A stretch of DNA of 64,000 nt from Neofusicoccum parvum (taxonomy: Eukaryota > Ascomycota > Dothideomycetes > Botryosphaeriales > Botryosphaeriaceae), in NCBI GenBank assembly GCA_020912385.1, contig CP087206.1, forward strand, positions 434,001-498,000. Direction: 5' to 3'. Made by a program: the position numbers and the translations under genes. Under the pieces are notes generated by a model. It was given only the letters and a program-made list of their open reading frames with translations. It was not told the DNA's origin and did no database searches. Positions 35,558 through 46,787 of the stretch are shown one piece after another; the stretch's first letter is position 1, and the number at the start of each line of letters is the position of its first letter.

Positions 35558-36118
35558 CTAAACGGTGCAGTCATCCAGCACCACCTCCTTGGATCTCGCC
35601 TGCAACTCCTCGCCCTCAATCGTCCTCATCAACACCTGCCACGCATCCGCCGTCTCCTCGATGTTCGCAGCACCCGGTCCGCACACATGCTTCGCAAAGA
35701 CCCTCATCTGCAGTGGCATCCTCTTGTCCTCGTAGCGCTCTGCGATATCCTTCTCATCCGTCCTCTTTGCAAGCAAGCGCCAGCTCTCCCCCTCTCCGTT
35801 CATCCCGAGGACGATGCACTCTCCCCGCTTCTCCTCGCTCCACCACGGCGGCAGCAGGCCCGAGATCTGTTTGACTTGGTGCAGGAACTGTTTGAAGGCG
35901 GTTAAGCTGTCCGGGTCGCCGGCGTAGATGGAGCCGTCGTGAGAGCGGTGCTTGAAGTTGTGCTCGTCTGCCATGCGCAGTCGGAAGGCGTCGATCAGGA
36001 GGGTGTAGACGTCGCACTCGGGGCGGTCGTGGAGCCAAGTGTCAGCATCGAGGCAGGTAAACGGGTCGTGGATATGAGAGATTAGAGGGGATGGGCGTGT
36101 GTTTGTGGAGTCTGCCAT
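35558..36118 (-). CDS. MYND-less paralogue of the neighbouring MYND protein
   Basis: A single exon of 186 residues from ATG 36118. From residue 4 onward it aligns with residue 69 onward of the neighbouring protein: shared landmarks are FTCLDADTWLHDRPECDVY, SGLLPPWWSEEKR and MPLQMRVFAKHV. The bases around the two start codons are also alike (minus strand, CTAAAATGGC against GCAAAATGGC). So the gene appears to be a tandem duplicate in which codons 4-68, the whole zinc finger, were removed in frame. No upstream exon encoding a MYND finger is visible. It may act without, or against, the partner contacts of the full-length protein; that is inference. Confidence 0.85.
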   Translation of the reverse strand: MADSTNTRPSPLISHIHDPFTCLDADTWLHDRPECDVYTLLIDAFRLRMADEHNFKHRSHDGSIYAGDPDSLTAFKQFLHQVKQISGLLPPWWSEEKRGECIVLGMNGEGESWRLLAKRTDEKDIAERYEDKRMPLQMRVFAKHVCGPGAANIEETADAWQVLMRTIEGEELQARSKEVVLDDCTV

Positions 36119-37134
36119 TTTAGCTGGGGAGGTTGGGTGGTGGGAATTGAGTGGTTGGCCTGGTAATTAAAAGGCAGACTTGGTCTTTGTCCAGAGGTGA
36201 TGTCAGGCGCAAACAACTGGACAAGCCTGTTTGAGGTTGTAAACGCGCAGCTGAGAAGATTTCGCATAAGGATATTTTAAAAGCGAAAGGTGCTCTTAAA
36301 GCGCTTACAGGTCTCTACAACTATTTCCGCAAGCACATCTCTTGTTCAGTGGGCAGCAGACTGTTGTTTATGAAGCATCTCTCGGCTTAGTACTTGTAGC
36401 CTCGTTTCTACTCTCCTTCTAGCTTTCCCACGAACACGTGTTTGCTGATGCGCAAGACCACTTCTGCAAAGACGCCTCCCACCATATTGGTTCAACGTCA
36501 TCTTCTCTCTCCGCAAGAAGATGCTACCACACATTCGCAATATCACTTCAGCTTCACTACTCAAAATACATGGTCAGGATACCAAAGTAATATTCTGTGG
36601 TCTCACGACAGGTTACAAATAATCGTGGAGATGTGTCTTCCAGTAGATGAACCTGGCGGTTGTGCGGTTGGCTGGAGAAGTGCTGTCCCTCGGGATGCTT
36701 AGGAAGAGCTCTAGCAAAGCTGTTGCCGGGTGAAGCACAGGCGTCATGCGACCGCCGGACAGTAGCCCGTACCAGGCCTGGGTAGGCGTATCTGATGCTG
36801 TAATTGTGAATGGGGTGCCGGTTGATCGTGGTCAAATCTCATGCCAAACAATAGAGTCCGCGCACTATTGTAGCGCGTGCTAATGGGAGACGTGGCAAGT
36901 AGGTTGATCTGTGGCACATCACTTTTGCAGGAGGCGGGGAAGCAAGGCAAGTTTGCTGTAGTTCATTCTCATTTCATTTTTTCATTTGTCTGTCATGGAC
37001 GCAACCAGTGACGCCAGTGCTCAGAAGAGGCAGCGTCCTGGGTATAAGCATTCAACCTCATCCGCAACTCCGGCATCCCCCAATTAGACCTTCTTGAACC
37101 ACGACCCCACAAGAAGATCCCGAGCAAATTTTGT
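36119..37134. other. Intergenic, AT-richer, no gene recognised
   Basis: Lies upstream of the MYND-less paralogue and downstream of OLA1, both on the minus strand. The short open frames here have no recognisable content. Confidence 0.5.
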
Positions 37135-38653
37135 TTAAGCCTTAGCAGCACCAGCCTTGATGAGGAGGATATCCCCATCCTCAACGACGTAATCCTTACC
37201 CTTGGTCATAATCTTGCCCTGGGCCTTGACCGTTGCTTCATCACCCAACTCCTTGAGGGTGCTGAAGTTGTAAGCTATAGCCTGAATGAAAGTCTTCTCG
37301 AAATCTGTAATCATCATTAGTATTGTCTTGTGTAAGTACGTAATCGGCCTTCTTACCAGTGTGAATGACACCAGCAGCCTGCGGTGCCTTGGTGCCGACA
37401 CGGATGGTCCACTGCCTGACCTCATCTGTGCCAGTGGTGAAGAACGAGGCTAGCCTGAGAGCCTTGCGCATAGTGGTAATGGCCTTGGGCAGTGCCGACT
37501 GAACACCAATCTTCTTGAGCTCCTCGTCCGCCTCAGCCTCGGTCTCGAACTGAGTGAGGCGCTCTTCCAAGCAGATAGAGATGGGAATGATGGGGTCGCC
37601 CTCAGCGTGCTCCTTGACCCACTCGGCAATCTTGGGAAGATGCTTGTTCTTCTTGCGAATGTAGTCCCTCTCGCTCAGGTTGACAAGGAAGACAACGGGC
37701 TTAGCGGTAAGAAGGAAAAGGGTGTTGATAACCTCGACCTGTGAATGCATTAGCATTGCCCATTCCCATGAAATCAAGTCATAACAATAGCGATTTGGAA
37801 TGCAAGATCAGACAGGACGTCTTCTCATAAAGACCTCTAAGCGTTGTTTATAGGTGAGGCTTTCGAAGAGCTGGGTTAATTTCAGGCAAAAGCCTTTTGT
37901 CATCATTAAAGCAAGGGATTGCGATATGCAGTGTGAAAGCAGAAATGGATGAGACCTACCTCCTTGGGGCTCCAAGTACCCTTGCGAACATCCTTGCCAG
38001 CCTTGAGGTGCTCGAGGACCTTCTCGACGGTGGATTGCTCCTCCTTGAGCTTCTTCATCTCAAGAGACTGACCACCTCTCCGGGTCTGCTTGACGTAGCC
38101 CTCATGGGCCTTCTCAACGAACTCGATGTCCTTGATGCGCAGCTCCTCGCTGATGATGTCGAGATCACGGACGGGATCGACGTCACCCTCGACGTGGATG
38201 ATCTCGGCATCGTCGAAGCACCTGACGACCTGGAAGATGGCATCGACGGCACGGATGTGCGACAAGAAGGCGTTGCCCAGACCGGCACCAGTCGAGGCAC
38301 CACGGGTCAGACCAGCAATATCGTAGATGGTCAGGTGGGCGGGAACCTCGGACTTGGGCTTGTAGTGCTGGCACAACCAGTCGAAGCGCTCGTCGGGAAC
38401 GATGACGCGCGACTCCTCAGGGTCGATGGTGGCATAGGGGAAGTTGGCGGGGTTACCGAGGTGGCACTTGGTGATGGCTTGGAAGAGCGTGGACTTGCCG
38501 ACGTTGGCGAGACCGACCTGAGATCACTGTCAGGGTAAGAACTTTGCACAACCGTAGCGTGGGAGGCTGCCTACATACGATGCCACTCTTCAGGTTGTTG
38601 CCGGGCCTGCCCAGCAGGACCTTCTGCTCGACGGGTGCCTTCTTGGGCGGCAT
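37135..38653 (-). CDS. OLA1: Obg-like ATPase 1 (YchF/OLA1 family)
   Basis: Four exons: 38579-38653, 37960-38517, 37357-37738 and 37135-37304 (introns 61, 221 and 52 nt), giving 394 residues, the same length I know for yeast Ola1. The start is [11 protein letters not shown], then the P-loop GLANVGKST straddling the first intron, the G3-equivalent [11 protein letters not shown], and NLSE as the nucleotide-specificity motif. YchF proteins have NxxE instead of NKxD and prefer ATP. A coiled-coil segment follows, and the C-terminal TGS domain ends [19 protein letters not shown]1 is a cytosolic ribosome-associated ATPase linked to translation control and stress responses. The frame stays open 88 codons upstream but has only a GTG, so ATG 38653 is chosen. 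Confidence 0.97.
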
Positions 38654-39249
38654 TTTCTTCTTCTTGCTGCTGGCGTAGCGGCGGACGAAGACGAGGCAGA
38701 AGTGAGCGCGGGGCTCGAAGACGGAGTGGGCGGGGGCGCAGAGAGTGCGGGCTGCGAAGCGCGGGAAGGCGACGGCCTGAGGCGCTGTGAGAACACGGGC
38801 GGCGCCTGTAGGGGGAATGATTGAAATGGGCAGGAGACGACTAATGAAAGTCTCTCCGTGGTGGTGGTGCGGGTATTGGGGTGTGGGAGGTGGGATGAGC
38901 TGTAGGTTGGCGGGCACAGCAAAATTCGCGGCGGGACGCGCTGCATCATTCCTCCGCTCCGAGCCCGATTCGGCTATGGGAGGCTATGAGACCAGTCACG
39001 TGTGCGCCGCCGAGCGCCGCGCCCAACCACCAAGGTCGCACCCGGCAGGCCGCAGGCTAACCCAGACCGTCCTCCTCCTAGCCTTACACGCACGAATCCT
39101 CCAGCTGGCCGCGCCTTCACTCTCTCCAGACTCTTCAAACCGCTCCTCATCCTCCCCGCTGCTCCGCATCCTCCGATGCAGCCGCTCGCCTGCGCTCTCT
39201 CCGCCTAAGCCGCGCATAGCCCCGAGAAACTCGCCGACCGGCCTGCGTC
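38654..39249. promoter_or_regulatory. Shared divergent upstream region of OLA1 and the PPPDE gene
   Basis: 596 bp between two divergent start codons. A CCAAT box in minus orientation (ATTGG, 38875-38879) lies about 220 bp before the OLA1 ATG. No gene fits between them. Confidence 0.45.
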
Positions 39250-40262
39250 ATGTCGACCGCGTCGCCAAAGCAGCCCAAGAAACCGTCGCGCCAGTCGAGC
39301 CACCGCTCCACCCTCTCCGTGCAGAAAACGGAGATCCGGATCCACGTCTACGACCTGCTGCCCGTGAGTTTCCATTCAGCTAGTCCACTGCGCTCTCGAC
39401 GCGTCTGCCTGTCTCGGCTCTTCCCGTTTCAGGATGCAGATCTACATGTGCTGGAGCTAACGACCGTGCAGCCGGGTAAAGTCTCATCGCTGCTGTGGAC
39501 TCTGGGAAGCGGTCTGCTCCATTCCGGCGTCGTGATCAAGGACAAAGAGTATGCTTACGGCGGCCACGATCGTCGCGGTGTAACCGGAGTCTACTGGACC
39601 AGGTCTGTGCCCGTGACCATTACGTCAATTGTGTTCAAGAGCTCACAATGCTCAGGCCACGTCTCGAGCCGCCCGGCGGCACCTTCAGATGCGAGGTCCT
39701 GCAGGGCTTCTCTTTCCTGAATGAGGACGAGCTGGGTGCTGTTATCAGAGAGGTGCGTTGTGGCCCCCAACACTAAAAATAACGGTTGAGATTCTAACTG
39801 GCCCCGTAGGCGTCGGAGAAGTTTCAGGGCACAGCCTACAATCTGCTGACCTTCAACTGCAACCACTTCACCTCGTATCTCTGCGAGAAGCTTACCGCCA
39901 GGCCCGCTCCGCGCTGGCTCAACCGTGCTGCAAGCATTGGCGTCGCCTTGCCTTGCGTCGTGCCCCGGGAATGGATTGCTCCTCCCGACCACGACACCGC
40001 CGATGGTGAGCTCCTAGATGAAGACGAAGATGACGAGCGAGCAGCAATGCTACGCAACCAATCGCAGAGTAGTCTACACCTTACGGATTCACAGGACTTG
40101 TATTCTACGGACGAAGAGCCGGAACGGAGTCATTCGAGGAGCAAGGGCAAGAGATCCACGTCTTCAACTGATGCGGGCCGCCCCCGGCGCTCATCAGTGC
40201 GAGATACTAGCGGACGTGAGATACCCGTCAGCGAACGTGCTCCTGTGCATGGCAGATCTTAG
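39250..40262 (+). CDS. PPPDE-family (DeSI-like) cysteine peptidase
   Basis: Exons 39250-39363, 39472-39602, 39656-39752 and 39810-40262 give 264 residues; all joins restore family sequence. The fold starts VYDLLP|PGKVSSLLW. The catalytic pair is His55 in GLLHSGVVI and Cys131 in YNLLTFNCNHFT, with EYAYGGHD between them, as in PPPDE (permuted papain fold) enzymes related to the DeSI desumoylating isopeptidases. After residue 175 the protein becomes acidic and Ser/Arg-rich and disordered. These enzymes remove SUMO, or in some cases ubiquitin or acyl groups, from proteins. The substrate here is not predictable. It is divergent from OLA1. Confidence 0.93.
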
Positions 40263-40645
40263 ACGACTCGGACTTTCACGCATGGCGGCTGATTGGACCG
40301 GAACTATTTCTATTTCCTTCATCTCGGGCATGGGGATTTGGTTGATACCATTGCAGCTGTTGCTAGCGTTCTGGAAACCGTCTTGGGAGGATGGAAATCT
40401 GTGCTCAATGAGCGTTCAAGCGTATGCTCCCAATTGGCGGAGGGTGGCGTTTTGATAGGTAACTTTATACATATCTCCAGCAGCATCCTCCCCTTTACAG
40501 TAATCTTCCCATTTGTGATGATCAACGCCATACCATAGCCAGTATCATACAACAGGCCCATTGTATTTGGGCGCCCAGCCAAAGCCTTCGATAATCGGCC
40601 ATTTCCATTGCATCCCTGAATTTTTCATTCCAGCACGTCGTCTTA
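40263..40645. other. Convergent 3' region between PPPDE gene and uS11m
   Basis: Holds the two 3' UTRs of facing genes. Short open frames here are not supported as genes. Confidence 0.5.
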
Positions 40646-41317
40646 TTAACCCAGTCTTCTTGGCTTCTTGCTCCTCGTACCACCAAACTTCAATCTCGTT
40701 GTGTCTGTAACCCTCACGATGCGGTTTCGGATCATCATGCCTTCGGGTCCCATGATGGCCTTCCTCACAGCTTCTCTGCCGTCTCCAAATCCCCTGAAAA
40801 CAAGCTCCAGCCTCTTGATCTCCATGAGCAGACCGCGCTCCTGGATGGTGCTCAGCACGAAAGCGGCGAGCTGGTAGGCGGCGTCATAGGTGCTACGGCC
40901 GGCCTTGCGGAAGCCGATGTTGCCGGCGGCGACACTGATGATGGAATTCTTATCGGGTCGGCTGAGGGTTAGGTGGGTGTTGTGCTTGGACGACACAATG
41001 TGCAGGTGGTGCGGCTCGGGCTCCTCGGTCAGCGACGCCTCGCCGGGCTTCATGTCAAAGCCGCTCTTGTTGCTCAGCATGTCCGAGGGGCTGAAGTCGT
41101 TGTTGCGGCGGCGGCCGCCGGTCATGAATGCGGACGAGAGGCTGCTGACAGGCGAGGGGCCATCGGCGGCGCGGCGGGTGGTAGTCGAGAAGAGGGACCT
41201 GGGCGTCGTGGTGTTGACGAAGGCGGGCCGGGCCAGCGACTGCGAGGCGCGGCAGGACAGGCATATCGAGCCACCGAGGGCTGAGAAAGCCCGCTGGGCC
41301 GTGTTCTCCAGGACCAT
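40646..41317 (-). CDS. Mitochondrial small-subunit ribosomal protein uS11m
   Basis: A single exon of 223 residues from ATG 41317; the frame continues upstream without an ATG. The N-terminal part is Arg/Ser/Ala-rich with few acids (RSLFSTTTRRAADG), a mitochondrial presequence. The C-terminal 120 residues are a uS11 domain: HIVSSKHNTHLTLSRPDKN, SVAAGNIGFRKAGRSTYDAAYQLA and the ending RNRIVRVTDTTRLKFGG. It corresponds to yeast Mrps18 in the platform of the mitochondrial 37S subunit. It is divergent from TIM44, 292 bp away. Confidence 0.94.
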   Translation of the reverse strand: MVLENTAQRAFSALGGSICLSCRASQSLARPAFVNTTTPRSLFSTTTRRAADGPSPVSSLSSAFMTGGRRRNNDFSPSDMLSNKSGFDMKPGEASLTEEPEPHHLHIVSSKHNTHLTLSRPDKNSIISVAAGNIGFRKAGRSTYDAAYQLAAFVLSTIQERGLLMEIKRLELVFRGFGDGREAVRKAIMGPEGMMIRNRIVRVTDTTRLKFGGTRSKKPRRLG

Positions 41318-41609
41318 GGCTGCGCTGGGCAGAGGACGGGGCAAGTGGCGTTGGGATGGAGCTTCCTGGCGGTTGGCGTGTCGCGGTCGAGAGATTTCGG
41401 ATCAGCGGTCGGCGAATCTTCGGGGCGTTTTTTCTTTCGTGACTTCCCTTCCTGCTTTCTCCGCCGCGCCAGTGAGGTTTTCTGGGGCAACTGCGAGAGC
41501 GACATCCCGCCACGCTTCAACCACCCAATTCCTCGCGCCCAAAACCCTCCATCGCGGCACTCCAGTCCTTCCCGCACTCTCCATCTCCTAGTCTTCCTGC
41601 GCCTCTACT
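41318..41609. promoter_or_regulatory. Bidirectional promoter between uS11m and TIM44
   Basis: 292 bp between the ATGs of two divergent nuclear genes for mitochondrial proteins. It holds a CCAAT box on the plus strand (41525-41529), a pyrimidine-rich stretch next to TIM44, and nothing coding. CCAAT-binding HAP complexes commonly drive mitochondrial genes in fungi; use of this site is inference. Confidence 0.55.
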
Positions 41610-43302
41610 ATGAAGGCGTTCGCCAGCAGCTCCGTCGGAGCGCGCGTTGGAGGTGCCGCTCGCTCGTCTCTCTCATCTTACACTTCCGCCTATGGCCGGT
41701 CTCAGGCCAGTCGCCGGTTATCCACCGCCGTGCTAGAGTCGCAGCGCTCTTCTCCTCTCCGTTCTTCCACCATCTCCTCGTCATCTCCTCTACCCTTTCT
41801 TCGCTCCCAGCTCCAGCCGCAGGACATTCTCCTCCGATCCTCCGCCCTCTACGCCCGCCACTTCCACGCCCAGTCCTACCTGAGCCAAGAAGCGAAGAAG
41901 GCCGAACCCGCATCATCCACCGAAGACAAGGCGCGCCCCGAGGGCGCCGACAAGAGCTCTTCCGCCGGCGAGCCCGGTGCCGAGAACGGTGAGAAGAAGA
42001 AGGCTGAGGGCGAGGCTGAGGGCGAACAAGGTGAGGGCGAGCAGAAGGAGGGCAAGAAGGAGAACAAGGAGGACGCGCCGCCTCCACCGCCGCACGGCGA
42101 CAAGACGCCGTGGCAGGTCTTCACCGAGACGCTGAAGACCGAGTTCAAAGCGTCCAAGGAATGGAACGATTCGACCAAGCAGCTTGCTGCCGGTGTTGAG
42201 GACTTCACGCAGAACGAGAACGTCAAGCGCGCCCGCTCCGCATACAAGTCGGCTACTGAGGTGGCTGGCAGCACGACGTCTACTGTGCTGAAGAAGACCG
42301 GAAGCGCCATTGGGCAGAGCGCTGCATGGACCTGGGATACCGCGCCAGTGCGCGTGTTGAGGAAGGGCGCCACGGCGACTGGCCGCGGACTCGAGAAGAT
42401 CACGAGGCCGGTGCGCGAAACTGAGGCGTACAAGAATGTCAAGGAAGTCATCGATGATGGCAGCTCCTCGAGATACGGAGGCTGGGCCGAGAAGGAAGAG
42501 CGGAAGAAGAAGAGGGAGCAGAGAGACCTGAAGTCTGGCAGGCCAAAGAACATGGAGCCGATGGAGGAAGACCCCAAGTATGCTCCGCATCCTCTTCGCT
42601 GCATCTTAACATACTAATTATATCAGCGCCGGCACCAACGTGACTCTTCACAAGGACGCTGCGTGGAAGGCGTCTTGGAACGAGTTCCGCGAGAACAGCA
42701 AGCTCATGCAATCCCTTTTCACCATGAAGGCCAACTACCGCGAATCGGAGAACCCGCTCATCTCCACCGCCCGCAGCATCTCGGATCGCGTTGCCGGCTT
42801 TTTCGCCGAGAACGAGACCGCCATGGTCATCAAAAAGTTCAAGGAGATGGATCCCACATTCCAGCTCGAGCCCTTCTTGACTGAGATGCGCGAGTACATC
42901 CTGCCTGAGGTGCTTGACGCCTACGTCAAGGGCGATACCGAAGTCCTCAAGCTCTGGCTGTCAGCTGCCCAGTACCAGGTCTATGCTGCGCTCATGCAGC
43001 AGTACACCACCGCTGGCCTCAAGTCCGATGGCCGTATCCTGGATATCCGGAACGTTGAGATTCTGAACGCCCGCCTGCTCGACCCTGGCGAGGTCCCCGT
43101 CTTCATCGTGACCTGCAGGACGCAGGAGGTGCACGTTTTCAAGAACGCCAAGTCGGGTGAGTTGGCAGCGGGTATGGAGGACAAGGTGCAGCAGGTCACG
43201 TACGCCATCGGTGTAACCAGGATACCCGAGGACGTCAACAACCCGGAGACTCGGGGCTGGAGATTGATTGAGATGCAGAAGAGCGCGAGGGAGTACATCT
43301 AG
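41610..43302 (+). CDS. TIM44: TIM44, mitochondrial presequence-translocase motor subunit
   Basis: Exons 41610-42577 and 42627-43302, joined by a 49-nt intron (GTATGC...ACTAAT...TATCAG) that restores EEDPN|AGTNVTLHK, give 547 residues. Residues 1 to about 90 are a Ser/Arg presequence with no acidic residues in the first 40. An acidic/Lys-rich low-complexity stretch (about 95-160) is longer than in yeast. Next come the amphipathic membrane-recruiting region and the C-terminal Tim44 domain (about 360-547), with ISDRVAGFFAENETAMVIKK and FVITCRTQEV-type core strands (here VPVFIVTCRTQEVHVF). Tim44 tethers mtHsp70 to the TIM23 channel on the matrix side and drives preprotein import. Confidence 0.97.
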
Positions 43303-46300
43303 TTTCCTCTCCATTCATGGTCTTATCTCGATTCAACCCTCACGCATTAGACAGCCAGCAAAACTCTGAGCTGCTACCCTTTCAAACTCCACTGTACGAT
43401 TTTTACATTTCCTTGGACCCAAGCTTGCTCTCCCCTGGCATTTTCCTTTGCGGCTTGTCTGGCAGGCATTTCTCTCATGGCGTGAGCGCTGTATGGAAGG
43501 AAAAAGTTTCCCCTTTGGCTTGTACTACTATACCGGCGCGTTTTCTTGTAATGCCGCGCTTCTCCTCCCCCTTCTAGACTTTGGGAGGAGGTTTTTTTTC
43601 TCGTTTTATGATGGGTGGACGGATGAACGGATGGTGGAAGAAGAACAAAGTCCCCGCTCTCAAATGTACAGTATCGATGTTTGTCGTTTATACCTGGTGG
43701 TTGGGTGGGTTGGCTAGTGGGGATGAAAAGAAGGGTTGGTGATTGGGGTGGTGGAGGTGAGGTTACGATGATGGTGGGAGGTCGGGAAAGGAAGTAGATA
43801 GGATGGGCGGAGGAAGTTGGAAATGTGAAACGATTGAGATGAATTGGTGCCTTCATGGAGTTGTGTGAATGAAACTGTGGTTGTGCTGGCAGAGCTACCT
43901 CTAAATTTGGTAGATGGCTCACTATGAAGATGTGATACTTGATTGGGGAGGAGACAACGTGAACCCGAGCATTCAGGGAGGCGTCCTCCACATACCCAAC
44001 GGACGCTTTGACATGAATTCCAGCATGACGTCTCCTGGAGTCATTAGGATTGGACCAAGTCCGCTGCCGCACACTTCTGATCCTGTCTGTTACCCTTGAT
44101 AATAGGCCCAGATCCCCTTCGCAAACATCCGCCTTCAACGACAGTACAAGCCCTGCTCTTAGCTTGAAAAGTTGATGTGGGATTGGTGACTTCCTGCCTT
44201 CGTTTGGAACAGTTATCCACGGTTCATTCACCTTCCGTGCCCGTTGCGCAAAGTTTCTGACATATTCGACCACCTGATTCCAAAAGTCAGCCGGCCGGCT
44301 GATCGAGCTTTAGCTGTTGCGGATTTTGATGACGAGTTGGAGCGAGAGCTTGGGGTAGAGAGCAGCATTCAAGCGGAATGGTGATGAGGAGCGTAAAGTA
44401 TGTTTTGGGGTGGCTGGGTGATGTGAGGTACGGAGGAGGGCAGGATCTTAATTCTTGCTGCGAGGGAAACCCGCAGTTCTCCAACAGAACCCAAACACTA
44501 CGCCCGTTCCATCGTTTCGACGCTTCGAGCCATTGAAACAACAGCGATTGTTGGCAGAGAGAGCAAGGAAGGATGAAGGGCTACGATTTTATGTGTGCCA
44601 GTGAATCCCGGCGAGGAACGCGCCTCGTGGGATCCACGTGCAGCTGACGAATGGAGCTAATAGTGGTGGCATGTGTGCGTTAGGTGGAGGCACGTGGCGA
44701 TGTAGCGTTAGAGCAGATGATGTTCTATGGAGCCTAAGAAGCCTCCGCAGTCATTCAAAGTCCTTAGAGCAACATGTAGAGTAAAGGCGGATCTACCTAC
44801 TGCCTCATATCACCCGATGGCACACTACTTGCTCACTGCCGGGATATCCTTCCACAATCTCTCAGAAAGTGTTGTTTTGCGTGACAGTCGAGCAACCTTA
44901 AGGCTCTAAATACCAAATATTAATTACTGATTGCTTGGACACCCCGAAACTTTATAGGAGTATTCCAATTCTTCGCTTGTCGTAGATGGTTGAACCGGAA
45001 ACGGTCAAAGTATGGTCTGTTCATATTGCCAGACGAAGTGGTGTGGACAGTCGATTCGCCAAACTTCGGTAGCCGCTACCATCGCTGTTATCTTCACTAC
45101 GTGACCGTCTGCAGCAGTTGACGGTATCGATTTGGTTTGAGCTCCCTGCAGGTCCTCCTAAGACTAAAGAGTGAAGTAAAGAAGAGGTATGTTGGTTTAC
45201 CATGTATTGGAAAGTAGGCACCATGCTGGCTACGCATGTGAGAGTATGGGCTGAGTTGTAGTAGTCTCCCGTGATCTTCCTCGGCACTATCCTCCTAGGT
45301 TTAGACAGGAAGCCACGCATACAGAATGGTCTGAGCCACAATGATTTTGCAAGGATGATTCAACTGAGTAGAGGGTGGGGGTCGCTTTCACCTCCGAGCG
45401 AACCACTACCAGTGGACATGATAGCCTGATAGAACCCCTCCATAGCACTATGCACACAAGGGTACGGTAGAAGTGACCAACAGTAAAACACCCGTGCTAT
45501 GAGTGGACAGGCTTTACACGGTGGTGGGCCGGAAAGCGTTGAAACAAATTTACACAGGGCCATTTGAAACATTCGTCCGGACGCAAATACACAGTGAGAG
45601 AAACCAAGCCCATCCGGATGAATGGTTCAACTCCCCATGAAGGTTTGCGCGCGTTGCGATGCTTTCCGAATAAATCTCGCATGATCAGGCATCAAGCGAT
45701 AGTCACTTACCAATTGGGAGCGGGGCTCAGTGAGTGTACCATAGCGAACGAGTTCAAGGCGGAGCAGAGCTAGCTACAATTAACGTCTACTCCTGGCTGG
45801 CCAAGCCGTGCCGTTTTGCCTTTTCGGACATCAACTACCCCTTCGATTCCCGATAGAGCTTCTCTGGCCGTTTCTTCTGGGATCCTCCCGTTGGCATGGA
45901 GCGTGCGGTGATCACCGGGCGTCGTGAAGCATTTGGACGCGGCATGGCCGTTCGACTGTCAAAATTAGCCGTTGAACCAAAAAGCAAATCCCGACCAACA
46001 ACCCGACAAGCTGCCCAACAGCCACGAGCACGACGAAGGCTCGCCCGAAAGTAGGGTCCACCGCTGACGGCCCCACCCCTGGCCCCCTGGCCCGCCAACA
46101 CCCCAACACCATCGCGTCCCATTCCGGAGTCGGAGCAGCCGCGTTGGGCATCTCGCCACGTCGACCACTTTCCACTTTCAAACCAGCAAACAGGGGGACC
46201 GTTCACCCGTCGGATGCTCCCAGCTTCCCCATTTCGGGGTCCGGAGACCAGGAGCTGGCGCCAGGAACGGGAAAAAGAACGACATAACAGCCGATCATAA

Positions 46301-46787
46301 TTTGGGGGACTACGTTCCTAATTGAGGCTAGCGGGCGTGTTGGGAGAACGAGACATGGAAAAAAAAAAAAGACAATATACACGGGAATACGGGGGGGTAG
46401 CTTAATTGCTTTTTCTTTGCCTCTACGGGGGCACTAACCCATTGTGTTAATGGACAGGGGTGTGGTCGCACCCTACCCCATCGACCGGGACCCGGGGATG
46501 TGGAACACGAACAGCAGGGAGGAAGACTTTAAGCCGACCACTGGAGTACAGCGGACGGCCAAGAGGGAAAAGGAAAACATTTTTAGGGCCCGAAAGACTC
46601 AAAAAATACGGAGTCGCGAATGTTTCTCTCAGGGAAGAAGCCTTGGCTTTGGGTATACGCAGAAAGGACAGACGATCAATATTGAAAACGGAAAGGAAAA
46701 GAAAAGAAAAGATGGCGATGAAGACGACGAGCCTTGACAATTAAACCCACCAGCGCAACTAAGACGCATCTCTAAACCTACTTGCCC
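43303..46787. other. 3.5-kb intergenic tract with repeat copy 2
   Basis: Begins with the TIM44 3' UTR and ends with the 3' UTR of the minus-strand RGS-LOV gene. The longest frame (43374-44273, minus) has no recognisable domain and overlaps the TIM44 3' UTR. It contains a dispersed repeat copy at about 45540-45645 and a 12-base A run at 46359-46370. No gene is supported. Confidence 0.5.
45540..45645 (+). repeat. Diverged dispersed repeat, copy 2
   Basis: Contains the 16-base block shared with 35341-35356 (here 45568-45583), with further similarity outward: TTTACACAGGGCC against TTCACATATGGGTAG on the left, and blocks ending CCATGAAG on the right. Both copies give the same short minus-strand reading YLRPDEC. 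The source element is unknown. Confidence 0.5.

Noticed and set aside
38654..38917. In-frame upstream extension of OLA1 (88 codons) resembling a mitochondrial presequence (FVRRYASSKKKK)
   Set aside because: The extension contains no ATG, only a GTG at 38917. Yeast-length OLA1 starts at 38653 and the family is cytosolic. Non-AUG initiation cannot be supported from sequence alone.
43374..44273. 299-codon minus-strand open frame downstream of TIM44
   Set aside because: No recognisable domain, repetitive Pro/Ser/Thr stretches from translated purine-rich DNA, and overlap with the TIM44 3' UTR.
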